Assembly (NCBI GenBank): GCA_028751875.1
Contig: CM054138.1
Location: forward strand, 37,185,879-37,249,878
DNA: 64,000 nucleotides
Direction: 5' to 3'
Origin: Rapana venosa
Lineage: Eukaryota; Mollusca; Gastropoda; Neogastropoda; Muricidae
In this document: positions 32,650 through 43,117 of the stretch, piece by piece
How positions within the stretch are numbered: position 1 is the stretch's first letter
Layout of the letters: the number at the start of each line of letters is the position of its first letter
Program-made: the position numbers and the translations under genes
The notes under the pieces: model-generated
The model's database searches: none
Seen by the model: only the letters and a program-made list of their open reading frames with translations
What the model was told of the DNA's origin: nothing

Positions 32650-33500
32650 GATGCTTGACATGCAATGAAACAAGGAAAGGCACGGGGACCAGGTGGTCTG
32701 CCTTCTGATTTCTTTTGTCGTACTGAAGATGTTCCCCATAAATTCCTGTATCTCCTGTTCAACACCGTTTTTCACAGTGGGAAGTGCCCTCTCAGTTGGA
32801 CAAAAGCTGTGATATTCATGGTACATAAAAGAAGCAACACAAGAAAAGAGGATGATAATAAGGGGAATTTCATTATTAAAGATAATCGGCACGTTATACA
32901 ACGGTAAAGACTAAAGACTTTTGCAATTTGGTGGAATCCAGTGAAAGTATTCATCAAGCTCAAGGAGGTCTTCGAAAAGGATATGGCACTATGGATAACC
33001 TTGTTCATTACAATAAATGGTTCGGAAATATCTTACGAAAAAGGGTGGTCAATTTTCTACACTATTTGTTGATTTCTCCAAAGCATTTGACAGTGTAAAC
33101 AGATAAAAACTCAAATATCATCCCCAAGAAGACAGGAATACATGGTAAATGTTTAAAACCCTTAAAAGAATGAACAGAAATGTTAAGGTTGTCGAAATAG
33201 GAAACAAGATAACAGATTACTTTGAATGTATGCAAAGTGTAAGACAAGGAGGTGTCCTAAGTCCTCTGCTGTTTTCCCTCTTTTTGTCAGTTATAGTCTG
33301 AATTAATGGCAAGTGGTGCAAGAAGTGTTGGTGTTTTTGAGACCCTTGCATAATCCTTTCTTTGAAGTATGCAGACAACATTGCTTTAGTCTCTGCTTCC
33401 GAACTAGACCTTCAAAAGAAAACAGACTGTCTGGAAAATCACCATAAAAATGGGAATTAACGGTTGATATGGACAAAACCAAAGTAGTTGTCTAAAAAAT
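32650..33500 (+). pseudogene. LINE reverse transcriptase remnant
   Basis: Successive blocks across frames are KQGKARGPGGLPSDFF, then LYLLFNTVFHSGKCP..WTKAVIF (fingers), IHQAQGGLRKGYGTMDNL, a FVDFSKAFDSVN-like box that is broken by a shift at about 33,060-33,100, KTGIHGK, a VRQGGVLSPLLF-like box at 33,238-33,275, and an active-site box at about 33,368-33,385 reading YADNIA instead of the usual Y/F-A-D-D. The remnant ends in TVDMDKTKVVV. It is clearly different from the RTE-like family at 22-31 kb and much older. No endonuclease or 3' tail is visible. Confidence 0.8.
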
Positions 33501-33619
33501 AGCAGACTCTCACGAACTGAATACACATGCACACAGATGCACACGTGTCACACGCACACACAGAGATATGCAATTAATTTTAGTTGGGAAAGAAAGAATG
33601 CCGATGAAGATAGAATGGT

Positions 33620-34770
33620 TGAAGAGGTAGTCATTAAAATATCTTCACAGGAATAGTCACAACAGTCATTAAAATATATTCACAGGAACACTTACAACAG
33701 TCATTAAAGCGTCTTCACAGGAACACTCACAACAGTCATTAAAATATGTTCACAGGGACAGTCACATCAAACATTAAAATATCTTCACATGAACACTCAC
33801 AACAGTCATTAAAATATCTTCAAAGGAACACTCACAACAGTCATTAAAATATATTCACAGGGACAGTAACATCAAACATTAAAATATCTTCACATGAACA
33901 CTCACAACAGTCATTAAAATATCTTCACAAGAACACTCACAACAGTCATAAAAATATATTCACAGGGACAGTCACATCAAACATTAAAATATCTTCACAG
34001 GGACAGTCACATCAAACATTAAAATATCTTCACAGGGACAGTCACATCAAACATTAAAATATCTTCACAGGGACAGTCACATCAAGCATTAAAATGTCTT
34101 CACAGGAATAATCACATCAAACTTTAAAATATCTTCACAGGGACAGTCACATCAAACATTAAAATATCTTCACAGGAACATTCACAACAGTCATTAAAAT
34201 ATCTTCACAGGGACAGTCACAAGTCATTAAAATATCTTCACAGGGACAGTCACAACAGTCATTAAAATATCTTCACAGGGACACTCACAAGTCATTAAAA
34301 TATCTTCACATGAACACTCACAAGTCATTAAAATATCTTCACATGAACACTCACAACAGTCATTAAAATATCTTCACATGAACACTCACAAGTCATTAAA
34401 ATATCTTCACATGAACACTCACAACAGTCATTAAAATATCTTCACATGAACACTCACAACAGTCATTAAAATATCTTCACATGAACACTCAGAAGTCATT
34501 AAAATATCTTCACATGAACACTCACAAGGCATTAAAATATCTTCACATGAACACTCACAACAGTCATTAAAATGTCTTCACATGAACACTCACAAGTCAT
34601 TAAAATATCTTCACATGAACACTCACAACAGTCATTAAAATATCTTCACATGAACACTCACAACAGTCATTAAAGCGTCTTCACAGGGACAGTCACATCA
34701 AACATTAAAATGTCTTCATCGGAACAGTCACATTAGGCGTTAAAATGTGTTCACAGGAACGTCGTCATAG
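33620..34770. repeat. 35-bp minisatellite, about 32 units
   Basis: The unit is CAGTCATTAAAATATCTTCA followed by CAGGAACACTCACAA, about 35 bp. Two sub-types alternate in blocks: one with GGGACAGTCACATCAAACA, one with TGAACACTCACAACAG. Some units lose three bases (CACAAGTCATT). Units are contiguous without spacers, so it is not a CRISPR-like array. Confidence 0.95.
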
Positions 34771-34874
34771 TCATCGTGACAGCCCACAGCTGGTAGGTAG
34801 CTACTGATCTCTGCTTCACCACTATTCCCAGCAACTTTGTTCACCATCAGTTGTTACATGAAAAGTCAGAGAGA

Positions 34875-35045
34875 GGGGCGGACAGACAAAGGCGGACAGA
34901 CAGACAGACAGAGAGGCGGACAGACAGACAAACAGATGGGCGGACACACAGACAGACAGACAGACAGACAGATAGACAGAGGGGCGGACAGACAGATAGA
35001 CAGACAGAGGGGCGGACAAACATATGGGTGGACAAACAGAGAGAC
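34875..35045. repeat. GACA/GGCGGACA variant repeat
   Basis: ACAG steps are interrupted by GGGGCGGACAG units. Open frames in both directions are repeat artefacts. Confidence 0.93.
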
Positions 35046-35149
35046 ATTTTGGTCATCAGTTTTGTGGAAAGTGTCACATGGTTTGTTGATAGATAGTGCC
35101 TCGTGGATTTGCTGTGATGGCATTGTGAAAGTAGACTATAGGCTCATGA

Positions 35150-35800
35150 GTTTATTGTATTGAATTGTATTGTATTGAATTGTATTCTATTGCATTGTAT
35201 GGTATTTTGTATTGCATTGTATTTTATTTTGTATTGGTTTGTATTGTATGGTATTTTGTATTGGTTTGTATTGTATGGTAGTTTGTATTGCACTGTATTG
35301 TATAGTATTTTGTATTGCATTGTATGGTAGTTTGTATTGCACTGTATTGTATAGTATTTTGTATTGCATTGTATGGTATTTTGTATTGCATTGTATGGTA
35401 TTTTGTATTGCATTGTATGGTATTTTGTATTGCATTGTATTGTATGGTAGTTTATATTGTATTGTATTGTACTTTGTATTGCATTATATTGTATAGTATT
35501 TTGTATTGCATTGTATGGTACTTTGTATTGCATTGTATTGTATGGTAGTTTATATTGTATTGTATTGTATGGTACTTTGTATTGCATTATATTGTATAGT
35601 ACTTTGTGTTGCATTGTATTGTATGTTATTTTGTATTGCTTTGTATTGTATGTTATTTTGTATTGCTTTGTATTGTATGGCATTTTGTATTGCATTGTAT
35701 TGTATAGTATTTTGTATTGCTTTGTATTGTGTGGTATTTTATATTGTATTGTATGGTAGTTTGTATTGCTTTGTATTGTGTGGTATTTTGTATTGCACTG
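35150..35800 (-). repeat. Pentanucleotide array (TATTG and relatives), tail of a SINE A copy
   Basis: About 650 bases of ATTGT/TTGTA/GTATG-type steps with a higher-order pattern (GTATTGCATTGTATGGTATTTT, about 20-25 bp, recurring). Read on the minus strand (ATACAA steps) it directly follows the conserved 3' segment of SINE A at 35,800-35,880, so it grew from the SINE's simple-repeat tail. Confidence 0.9.
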
Positions 35801-35880
35801 TCAGTCACAGCAGATTTCTCTGAAATACGCTGCTCTGCCCGGGGAGAGCACGTCACCACAAGGTCAGCGCCACCCATGAG
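35800..35880 (-). mobile_element. SINE family A 3' end
   Basis: The reverse complement reads GGTGGCGCTGACC, GTGCTCTCCCCGGGCAGAGC and AGAGAAATCTGCTGTGACTG, which is the conserved SINE A 3' segment. Confidence 0.8.
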
Positions 35881-36379
35881 TTTTTCCCCCCTGTTCCTCC
35901 TTGCATGTGTGTCAAATCTTGTTTCTCTATCAAAGTGGCTTTTCCCAGAACATGTTACCCGGGACTCTTTTACTTTTTACTCCTTGTTGCCGTGGGTTCT
36001 TTAAAGTGAGCTGAATGGTGTTGCACACGGGATCTCGGTTTATCGTAGCATCAAAAAGGCTAGCATTCAGACCACCACTCTAGGTATAGTGGATGGCGGA
36101 AAACTGGAGCTCAAACAGGGATGTCACCTGCACTTTACGGACCGAAGTTTTCAAAGTGGATAACAGACACTGTCTGCCATTAGCCTTCCCACACCTCAAA
36201 CACTCTTTCCTCGCCACGGGCTTCAGCATTAGAACGCATTCAAGATTTTCAGATCTGAGCAAGCAGAAGAAGACACAAAAAGACACCCCCCCCCCCACTT
36301 TAAAAAAAAAATACACGTACTGAACTGACCGACCGATCGATTTATAAATCACACACTAAACTCGTGCCATACCCCCGCA

Positions 36380-36459
<80 letters not shown>

Positions 36460-36970
36460 CATGCACTATCACCACAAATGTAATGAACACAAACATGATA
36501 AATATCAATGATTTAAGATGTTAAGTTGGGCACAGGACTGACTTTTTTGTTGTTTGTTTAAAAAAATTTGTTTTTCGTGTTTTTAGTTTTTCATTCATTT
36601 ACTTTTTGCCCAGGACTGACTTACTCCTGCAGATTAAAAGGGGGAAATTAAATTACGTTTACAAGTCTCTTTTTTGCGGCGTCGATATTAAATGCTTTAC
36701 TTTTTTGTCTTGGGGTTGTATTTTTTTATCTGAAACTTTTTCAAGTGTTTTTAATTGGCAATAGAAACATTGCAAAACTTGCACGTTCCACTCGTTTTTT
36801 CTTTGTTTCTTCTTCATAAAATGAAGTACTGGTGCGGAGTGTTTTCTTTCAGAAGTACGCTGCACCATATATATTTTCTGTAGGTTATGTTCTCACAACA
36901 AGAGATTAGTGGCGTAATTCGTAGAATGTGATCCGGTAATTTCAATACCACAGCTGCACAAAGAAGGGCC
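35881..36970. other. Non-coding stretch with a TC microsatellite
   Basis: A CT run fills 36,381-36,456. A weak SINE B-like piece (GCACACGGGATCTCGGTTTA) is at 36,022-36,042. The 76-codon frame at 36,093-36,323 has no recognisable domain and ends in a C/A homopolymer stretch. No gene is supported. Confidence 0.55.
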
Positions 36971-36971
36971 A

Positions 36972-37098
<127 letters not shown>

Positions 37099-37206
37099 AC
37101 AGAGAGAGGCAGGCAAAATCATGTATTTACAAAATGGAAAAATTCAGAAAATAAATCATCAAATGAAGCACGGAGAGAAAATGACTTAAAAAAAGAGAAA
37201 CGGGAA

Positions 37207-37265
37207 AACACACACACACACGCGCGCGCGCGCGCACACACACACACAACACACACACACACACA

Positions 37266-37296
<31 letters not shown>

Positions 37297-37340
37297 CACA
37301 CCACGGACACACACACAGAGATATACACACAGACACACAC
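37207..37340. repeat. CA/CG compound microsatellite
   Basis: CA runs enclose a CG run at 37,221-37,235, with CACACC interruptions. Confidence 0.95.
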
Positions 37341-37449
37341 AGATACACTAAAGACACACAAGCACGCAGGCAGGTAGAAATCACATAGGTCGTGCCGCCA
37401 ACTAGGCTTCCGAGGGATTACAATTCTACAGTGACAGTACTCCCGCATC

Positions 37450-38580
37450 TCACTTCTTTACCTCTGTGGCTATCATTCAGACACCTTCATAACCTCTGTG
37501 GCTATCATTCAGACACCTTCATAACCTCTGTGGCCATCATTCAAACACCTTCATAGCCTCTGTGGCTATCATTCAGACACCTTCATAACCTCTGTGGCCA
37601 TCATTCAAACACCTTCATAATCTCTGTGGCCATCATTCAAACACCTTCATAATCTCTGTGGCTATCATTCAGACACCTTCATAGCCTCTGTGGCTATCAC
37701 TCAGACACCTTCATAGCCTCTGTGGCTATCATTCAGACACCTTCATAATCTCTGTGGCTATCATTCAGACACCTTCATAGCCTTTCTGGCTATCATTCAG
37801 ACACCTTCATAACCTCTGTAGCCATCATTCAGACACCTTCACAGCCTTTCTGGCTATCATTGAGACACCGTCATAGCCTTTCTGGCTATCATTGAGACAC
37901 CGTCATAGCCTTTCTGGCTATCATTCAGACACCTTCATAACCTCTGTAGCCATCATTCAGACACCTTCACAGCCTTTCTGGCTATCATTCAGACACCTTC
38001 ACAGCCTTTCTGGCTATCATTGAGACACCGTCATAGCCTTTCTGGCTATCATTCAGACACCTTCACAGCCTTTCTGGCTATCATTGAGACACCTTCATAG
38101 CCTTTCTGGCTATCATTCAGCCACCTTCATAGCCTTTCTGGCTATCATTCAGACACCTTCATAGCCTTTCTGGCTATCATTCAGACACCTTCATAGCCTT
38201 TCTGGCTATCATTCAGACACCTTCATAGCCTTTCTGGCTATCATTCAGACACCTTCATAGCCTTTCTGGCTATCATTCAGACACCTTCATAGCCTTTCTG
38301 GCTATCATTCAGACACCTTCATAGCCTCTGTGGCCATCATTCAGACACCTTCATAGCCTTTCTGGCTATCATTCAGACACCTTCATAGCCTTTCTGGCTA
38401 TCATTCAGACACCTTCATAGCATCTGTGGCCATCATTCAGACACCTTTATAACCTCTGTGTCTATCATTCAGACACCTTCATAGCCTTTCTGGCTATCAT
38501 TCAGACACCTTCATGACCTCTGTGTCTATCATTCAGACACCTTCATAACCTCTGTGGCTATCATTCAGATACCTCCACTA
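37450..38580. repeat. 32-bp minisatellite, subfield 1, about 35 units
   Basis: The unit is CCTCTGTGGCTATCATTCAG followed by ACACCTTCATAA (32 bp). The left part carries mainly CTCTGTGGC and the middle mainly TTTCTGGC, so variants are homogenised in blocks. No spacers. Confidence 0.96.
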
Positions 38581-39280
38581 CCTTTCCGACCATAACTAAA
38601 ATACTTTCACTACCATAAGCAAAATACCTTCTCTTCTCTACCTCTCAGGCCATAAGTGAAACACCTTCTCTTCTCTACCTCTCTGGCCATGTGAAACACC
38701 TTCTCTTTTGTACCTCTCTGGCCATGTGAAACACCTTCTCTTTTGTACCTCTCTGGCCATGTGAAATACCTTCTCTATCTCTCTGGCCATGTGAAATACC
38801 TTCTCTACCTCTCTGGCCATGTGAAACACCTTCTCTTTTGTACCTCTCTGGCCATGTGAAATACCTTCTCTACATCTCTGGCCACGTGAAACACCTTCTC
38901 TTTTGTACCTCTCTGGCCATGTGAAATACCTTCTCTACCTCTCTGGCCATGTGAAATACCTTCTCTTTTGTACCTCTCTGTCCAGAAGTGAAATACCTTC
39001 TCTACCTCTCTGGCCATAAGTGAAACACCTTCTCTACCTCTCTGGCCGGCCATAAGTGAAACACCTTCTCTACCTCTCTGGCCATACGTGAAACACCTTC
39101 TCTACCTCTCTGGCCATAAGTGAAATACCTTCTCTACCTCTCTGTCCAGAAGTGGAATACCTTCTCTTCTCTACCTCTCTGTCCAGAAGTGAAATACCTT
39201 CTCTTCTCTACCTCTCTGTCCAGAAGTGAAAAACCTTCTCTACCTCTCTGGTCAGAAGTGAAATACCTTCTTCGGCCCAG
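38581..39280. repeat. 32-bp minisatellite, subfield 2, diverged relative of subfield 1
   Basis: The unit is CTCTACCTCTCTGGCCATAA followed by GTGAAACACCTT (32 bp), with variants carrying TTTTGTACCTC and CATGTGAAA. Aligned to subfield 1, the blocks CCTCT.TGGC, CAT and ACACCTTC coincide at the same spacing, and 38,565-38,640 holds intermediate units. Open frames on the minus strand (HMAREVEKVF-type) are repeat artefacts. Confidence 0.93.
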
Positions 39281-40439
39281 AGAAGTCACTAGGGCATCAT
39301 ATTGAAAGTACCAGGCAGTGTACTGTCTTTCTCAAGTTGAACCTGGTGAAGCCAGTCTTTCTGCAAATTACAGACCGAATAATGCATGCTGCATGCTAGG
39401 TATGCTCATGTCATTCTTGCTTCCGGTCTTAACTGATTCTCTTCCTCTGCAATAGATAGGTGAATTTTCAACGGGTATGCAAGATGTTGTTTCTGTCTTT
39501 ATACACAGGACCTCGGTTTTATATGACTTTCAGGGAAGAGGGATTGGTATGATGTTCCCTCCAGGTGAAGACTGCCCTCAATTGGAACACTTAACGGTAA
39601 CTTGAACCTTTAGAAATTTCTGTAGAGGAGTCGATCCTGTACTGATCTCAACGTTTTGTCCCTTGATGAACATGACGACGGCAGCCGACCTTCCCTGCCT
39701 GAGCAAGCTGCAGGCCACCCCTAGCACTGGAGCGGCAAAGAAGTGGAGACCAAGGCCGCCACCAGGAGACCGGAGCAGGAAGGAATTGAGAGTCTGAGAC
39801 ATCTCTTTCTTGCATGATGACCGATAACAACAGTGATGAAGGTGGCTGTGATAATAATGATGATGGTGGTGTTGATGATGACGATAATGATGACGATAAT
39901 GATGACGATGATGATGTTGTTGTTGTTGTTGTTGTTGATGATGATGATGATGATGTTGTTGATGATGATGATGATGATGACGTCCACTTTGGGTTGAAAC
40001 TAGAGGAAACGGACTGGACCTTAAACTTCACTATTCCATTTTCCCCACAGCAAGCGAGAGCTTCCAATTTTGAGGAAAGAGGAAGTTAATCTGTAGCCTA
40101 TAATGTATTCATAGAACAACGTTGAGGAGAACAAGAAAGACTGGCATATGTGAAATACTGTTGTGTTAAAAGAACATAAACTAGGTGGGTGTAAGCCTTC
40201 ACACCTACTCTTCCTGTATACGATAGGGAATGGATCAAGTGTCTTCTTCTGTTAGGCTTACTTAAGTATGGAGTTTCACTGTGTATTTTTGTTGCATTTC
40301 AGTTTTCATTTTTCAGTTTATCGTTGTACCTTGCCTTTGATTGTTGAATCACGTGTTTCAACTGTTCTCCGGATATATAAACAATTGAAAAAGACTCTTA
40401 CAAACTCATCTCGCATTTTTGCAAGTTTCCTTCAAGCAT
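39281..40439. other. Non-coding stretch with GAT/GTT trinucleotide repeat
   Basis: A GATGAT/GTTGTT array lies at 39,835-39,985. The antisense Ser/Thr/Asn frames and the sense poly-Asp/Val frame through it are artefacts of the repeat. A weak SINE B-like fragment lies at about 39,478-39,525. No gene recognised. Confidence 0.55.
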
Positions 40440-40740
40440 CAGCAGTCTTTTGACCAAGATGGTTGTCGGGTGGAAACGAGGGTCGTATTGGTCGATACCT
40501 TACTCTAGGCTGATCTGTAGTCAGCCTCTCGCAGCAACAGCAAGGCCGGTCCAGTCTTTGGTGTTCTGCATTCTACTTTTTATCTTTCTGCATCTTTCTT
40601 CCTCAAGCGGCCCCTGCAGGATAGTCTTGGCAAGAGAGTTATAGCTCATGACGTGACCAAACCACGTCAGCTTCCGCCCTCTTTGCAACATCCAGAAGGG
40701 GTTTGTTCCTGTGGCCCAGGTTTCATAATCGCTGACACGT
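40440..40740 (-). pseudogene. RTE-like LINE C-terminal remnant (old minus-strand copy, distal part)
   Basis: The minus strand reads GRKLTWFGHVMSYNSLAKTI, then LQGPLEEERCRK, then MQNTKDWTGLAVAARG. These correspond to the YGHVTRSQG...GRPRKSWEDN...WTGLELNK tail of the young RTE-like copies. I take it as the 3' end of the old minus-strand element that continues at 41,290-44,819. Confidence 0.65.
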
Positions 40741-40854
40741 TAGTCGTTGGTTCTGTGGTTGCGCCAGGAAATATGAAGAAGTCTTCTGAATGAGTTTGTT
40801 TGGAAGGCTCAGATAGTCTTTTCCAGTTATGTGTCAAGGTCAAATAAAACAATG

Positions 40855-41275
40855 AAATGCCACAGATGGCCGTCATACATTGTCACTGTGAATCCTGGAT
40901 ACAAAGAAAAGAAGATGGAAAAATAATGGAAGCAGCTGAAATGTGGTTTCTTAGAAGGCTGCTTGGGGTCAGTTGGACAATTAATGAACAAATGAAAGCA
41001 TACTACACAAACTGCGAACAAGAAAACTTATTACATGAATAAATGAAAGGAAAATAAGATATATAGGCCATGCACTACGAAACCAAGATATGGACCTCAT
41101 GAAGACTGTCTTTCACAGTAAAACCAGGCTAACAGAAAACAGGTAGACCACCAGCTTCTTTCATTGGCGACATCACCAGATCCTGTGGCATCAGAATCCA
41201 TGAAGTCAGCAGGACCAGCAAAGACTGGAGCAGATGGAGGATGATGATGTCGCTGTCATTAGGTGCGGCGGCTAA
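40855..41275 (+). pseudogene. RTE-like LINE C-terminal remnant, plus-strand fragment
   Basis: In plus orientation I read CESWIQRKEDGKIMEAAEMW, then FLRRLLGVSWTINEQM, then ENLLHE, and further on TGRPPASFIGDI and SKDWSRWR. This is the region just after the YGC-like end of the minus-strand remnant next to it, but on the opposite strand, so it is an inverted or separately inserted piece. Confidence 0.65.
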
Positions 41276-41289
41276 CGCAGTACATGGTG

Positions 41290-42207
41290 ATGCCAACAGG
41301 TGAGGTTATGTGAGTCAAGGTCCAGCTATTTTACACCCGTACAGCAGTATGGAAATGACGAGAGCTCTAAACGACTTCAGCTTTGTTGGGAAGCTGATCT
41401 TGCTTTTCCACATCGTGTTCAACTTTGCCATGGCCCAGGTTGCAAGAACGAGTCTGACATCTACTCCACCTTTGGTCAGTATGGAACCAAGATATTTGCA
41501 GTCTTCTTCAAGTTGTTGTTATTCATGATAATGCTAACTGTAACGTCACTGGTGCAGTTTATCATAATCTTGCTCTTGTCTGCACTGGTTTCCATACTAT
41601 AAGCGCTAGCTCATTTGTCTAATTTGCATGTATGTTCTTGGAGTTCGTTGTTACTGTGTCATCGACGATCAATATCATCAGCAAAACTCAGAGTGCAAGT
41701 AGATCTACCACCAAAAGATACAATGGTGTGGTATTCAGGAAGTGTCTCTTGCCAGATATTCTCAAGAGAAAAGGTTAGATAAAGTAGGCAAAAGTATGCG
41801 GTCTTGTCTGGCCCCGACTGTTGTTCGAAAGAAACCTCTGATCTGGACTACTCCTGACATTGTTAGAGAGTGCCTGAATGGTCTGCACTAATCCTTCCTC
41901 AATGTTGAAAGTTCTGAGGGTTTGCCACAGTCCATCATGCCACACTCTATCAAATGCTTCCTTAATGTCGATGAAATCGGAGAACAAGTCTTTTTGATGT
42001 TGGAAATGTTTCCAGTTGGTAAGCCTGCAGTTAAAAAATCTGTTCAGATGTACTCCTTCCAGGTCTGAAGCAAGCTTGCTCTTCTGCTAGCACTTCTTTG
42101 GCTTGTTTTTTTAATAGAATATATTTAGAATAATTCTGAGCATCATCTTGCTTAGAAGACTCAAGAGGCTGACTGTTCCGTATTTCTGGCACCGTCTTAG
42201 GATTACC
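41290..42207 (-). pseudogene. Old RTE-like LINE, minus strand, RT part 2
   Basis: The minus strand reads EEQACFRPGRSTSEQIF (42,031-42,080), then FSDFIDIKEAFDRVWHDGLW (first catalytic Asp region, about 41,925-41,985), and later EDCKYLGSILTKGG (41,460-41,505) and FRALVISILLYGC (about 41,330-41,370). The active-site FADD box lies in the poorly preserved part between 41,600 and 41,760. The element is split from its N-terminal part by the younger LINE at 42,208-43,117. Confidence 0.8.
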
Positions 42208-43117
42208 TTTCTTTTCAACATCTTCCTTGAGAGAATCATGGCTGATGCACTGGAACATCATGAAGGATCAGTCAGCATTGGTGGCAGAACGATCACAAAC
42301 CTCCGCTTCGCAGATGACATTGATGGAATAGCAGGATCAGAAAAAGAGCTTGCCAGCCTAACAGAACACTTGGATAAGGCCTCCAAAACATACGGCATGG
42401 AAATCAGTGCAGAGAAGACCAAACTGATGACTAATAACACCAACGGCATTAGCACTGATATCAGGGTTAATGACCAGAAGCTGGAAACAGTTCAAAGCTT
42501 CAAGTACCTGGGAGCCATTGTATCCGACCAGGGATCCAAGCCAGAAGTAGTATGCAGGACTGCACAGACAATAACAGCTTTGTCAAAACTAAAACACCAT
42601 CTGGAGAGACAAGAATATCTCACTTATCTCCAAGATCAGACTAATGCGCTCCTTGTTATATCCATATTTCTGTATGCCTGTGAATCATGGACCCTGACTG
42701 CAGATTTGGAGAGAAGAGTACAGGCAGTGGAGATGAGATGCTTTCGGAGACTCCTTGGCATCTCCTACAAAGACCACATAAGCAACGAAAGCGTGCATAA
42801 CAGAATCCAGCAAACCATTGGACCCTATGAGAACCTTCTAACGATCGTGAAAAAGCGTAAACTTAAGTGGTATGGGCATGTCACAAGATCCCAAGGAATT
42901 ACAAAGACAGTTTTGCAAGGCACTGTCCAAGGAGGAAGAAGAAGAGGCAGACCAAGGAAGAGCTGGGAGGATAACATCAGTGAATGGACAGGCCTAGAAC
43001 TCAACAAAACCCTGAGAAAGGCAGAACAGAGAGAGGAATGGAGGGAACTGGTTGCTGAGTCTTTGAGGGTGCCCCCACGGTCGTCAGACTACGGGACAGA
43101 TAGATAGATAGATAGAC
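42208..43117 (+). mobile_element. 5'-truncated young RTE-like LINE (third copy), nested in an old one
   Basis: From CTTTTCAACATCTTCCTTGA onward it matches the last 900 bases of the LINEs at 24,707-25,602 and 29,900-30,802 almost base for base. It contains LRFADDIDGIAGS, KYLGAIVSDQG, a small indel region at 42,590-42,655 and GRPRKSWEDN, and ends with (GATA)4 at 43,101-43,117. The start is a typical 5' truncation from incomplete reverse transcription. Like unit 2 it has the TTGGTGGC eight bases, and like unit 1 it has TTTTCAACATC, so each unit's private indel is absent here. Confidence 0.92.

Noticed and set aside
37450..39280. Possible CRISPR array (regular 32-bp period)
   Set aside because: Units are contiguous with no unique spacers and no cas genes; the setting is eukaryotic. 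The same applies to the 27-, 35- and 53-bp arrays.
39721..40089. Ser/Thr-rich, Asn/Ile-rich and poly-Asp/Val proteins
   Set aside because: All read through the GAT/GTT trinucleotide repeat.
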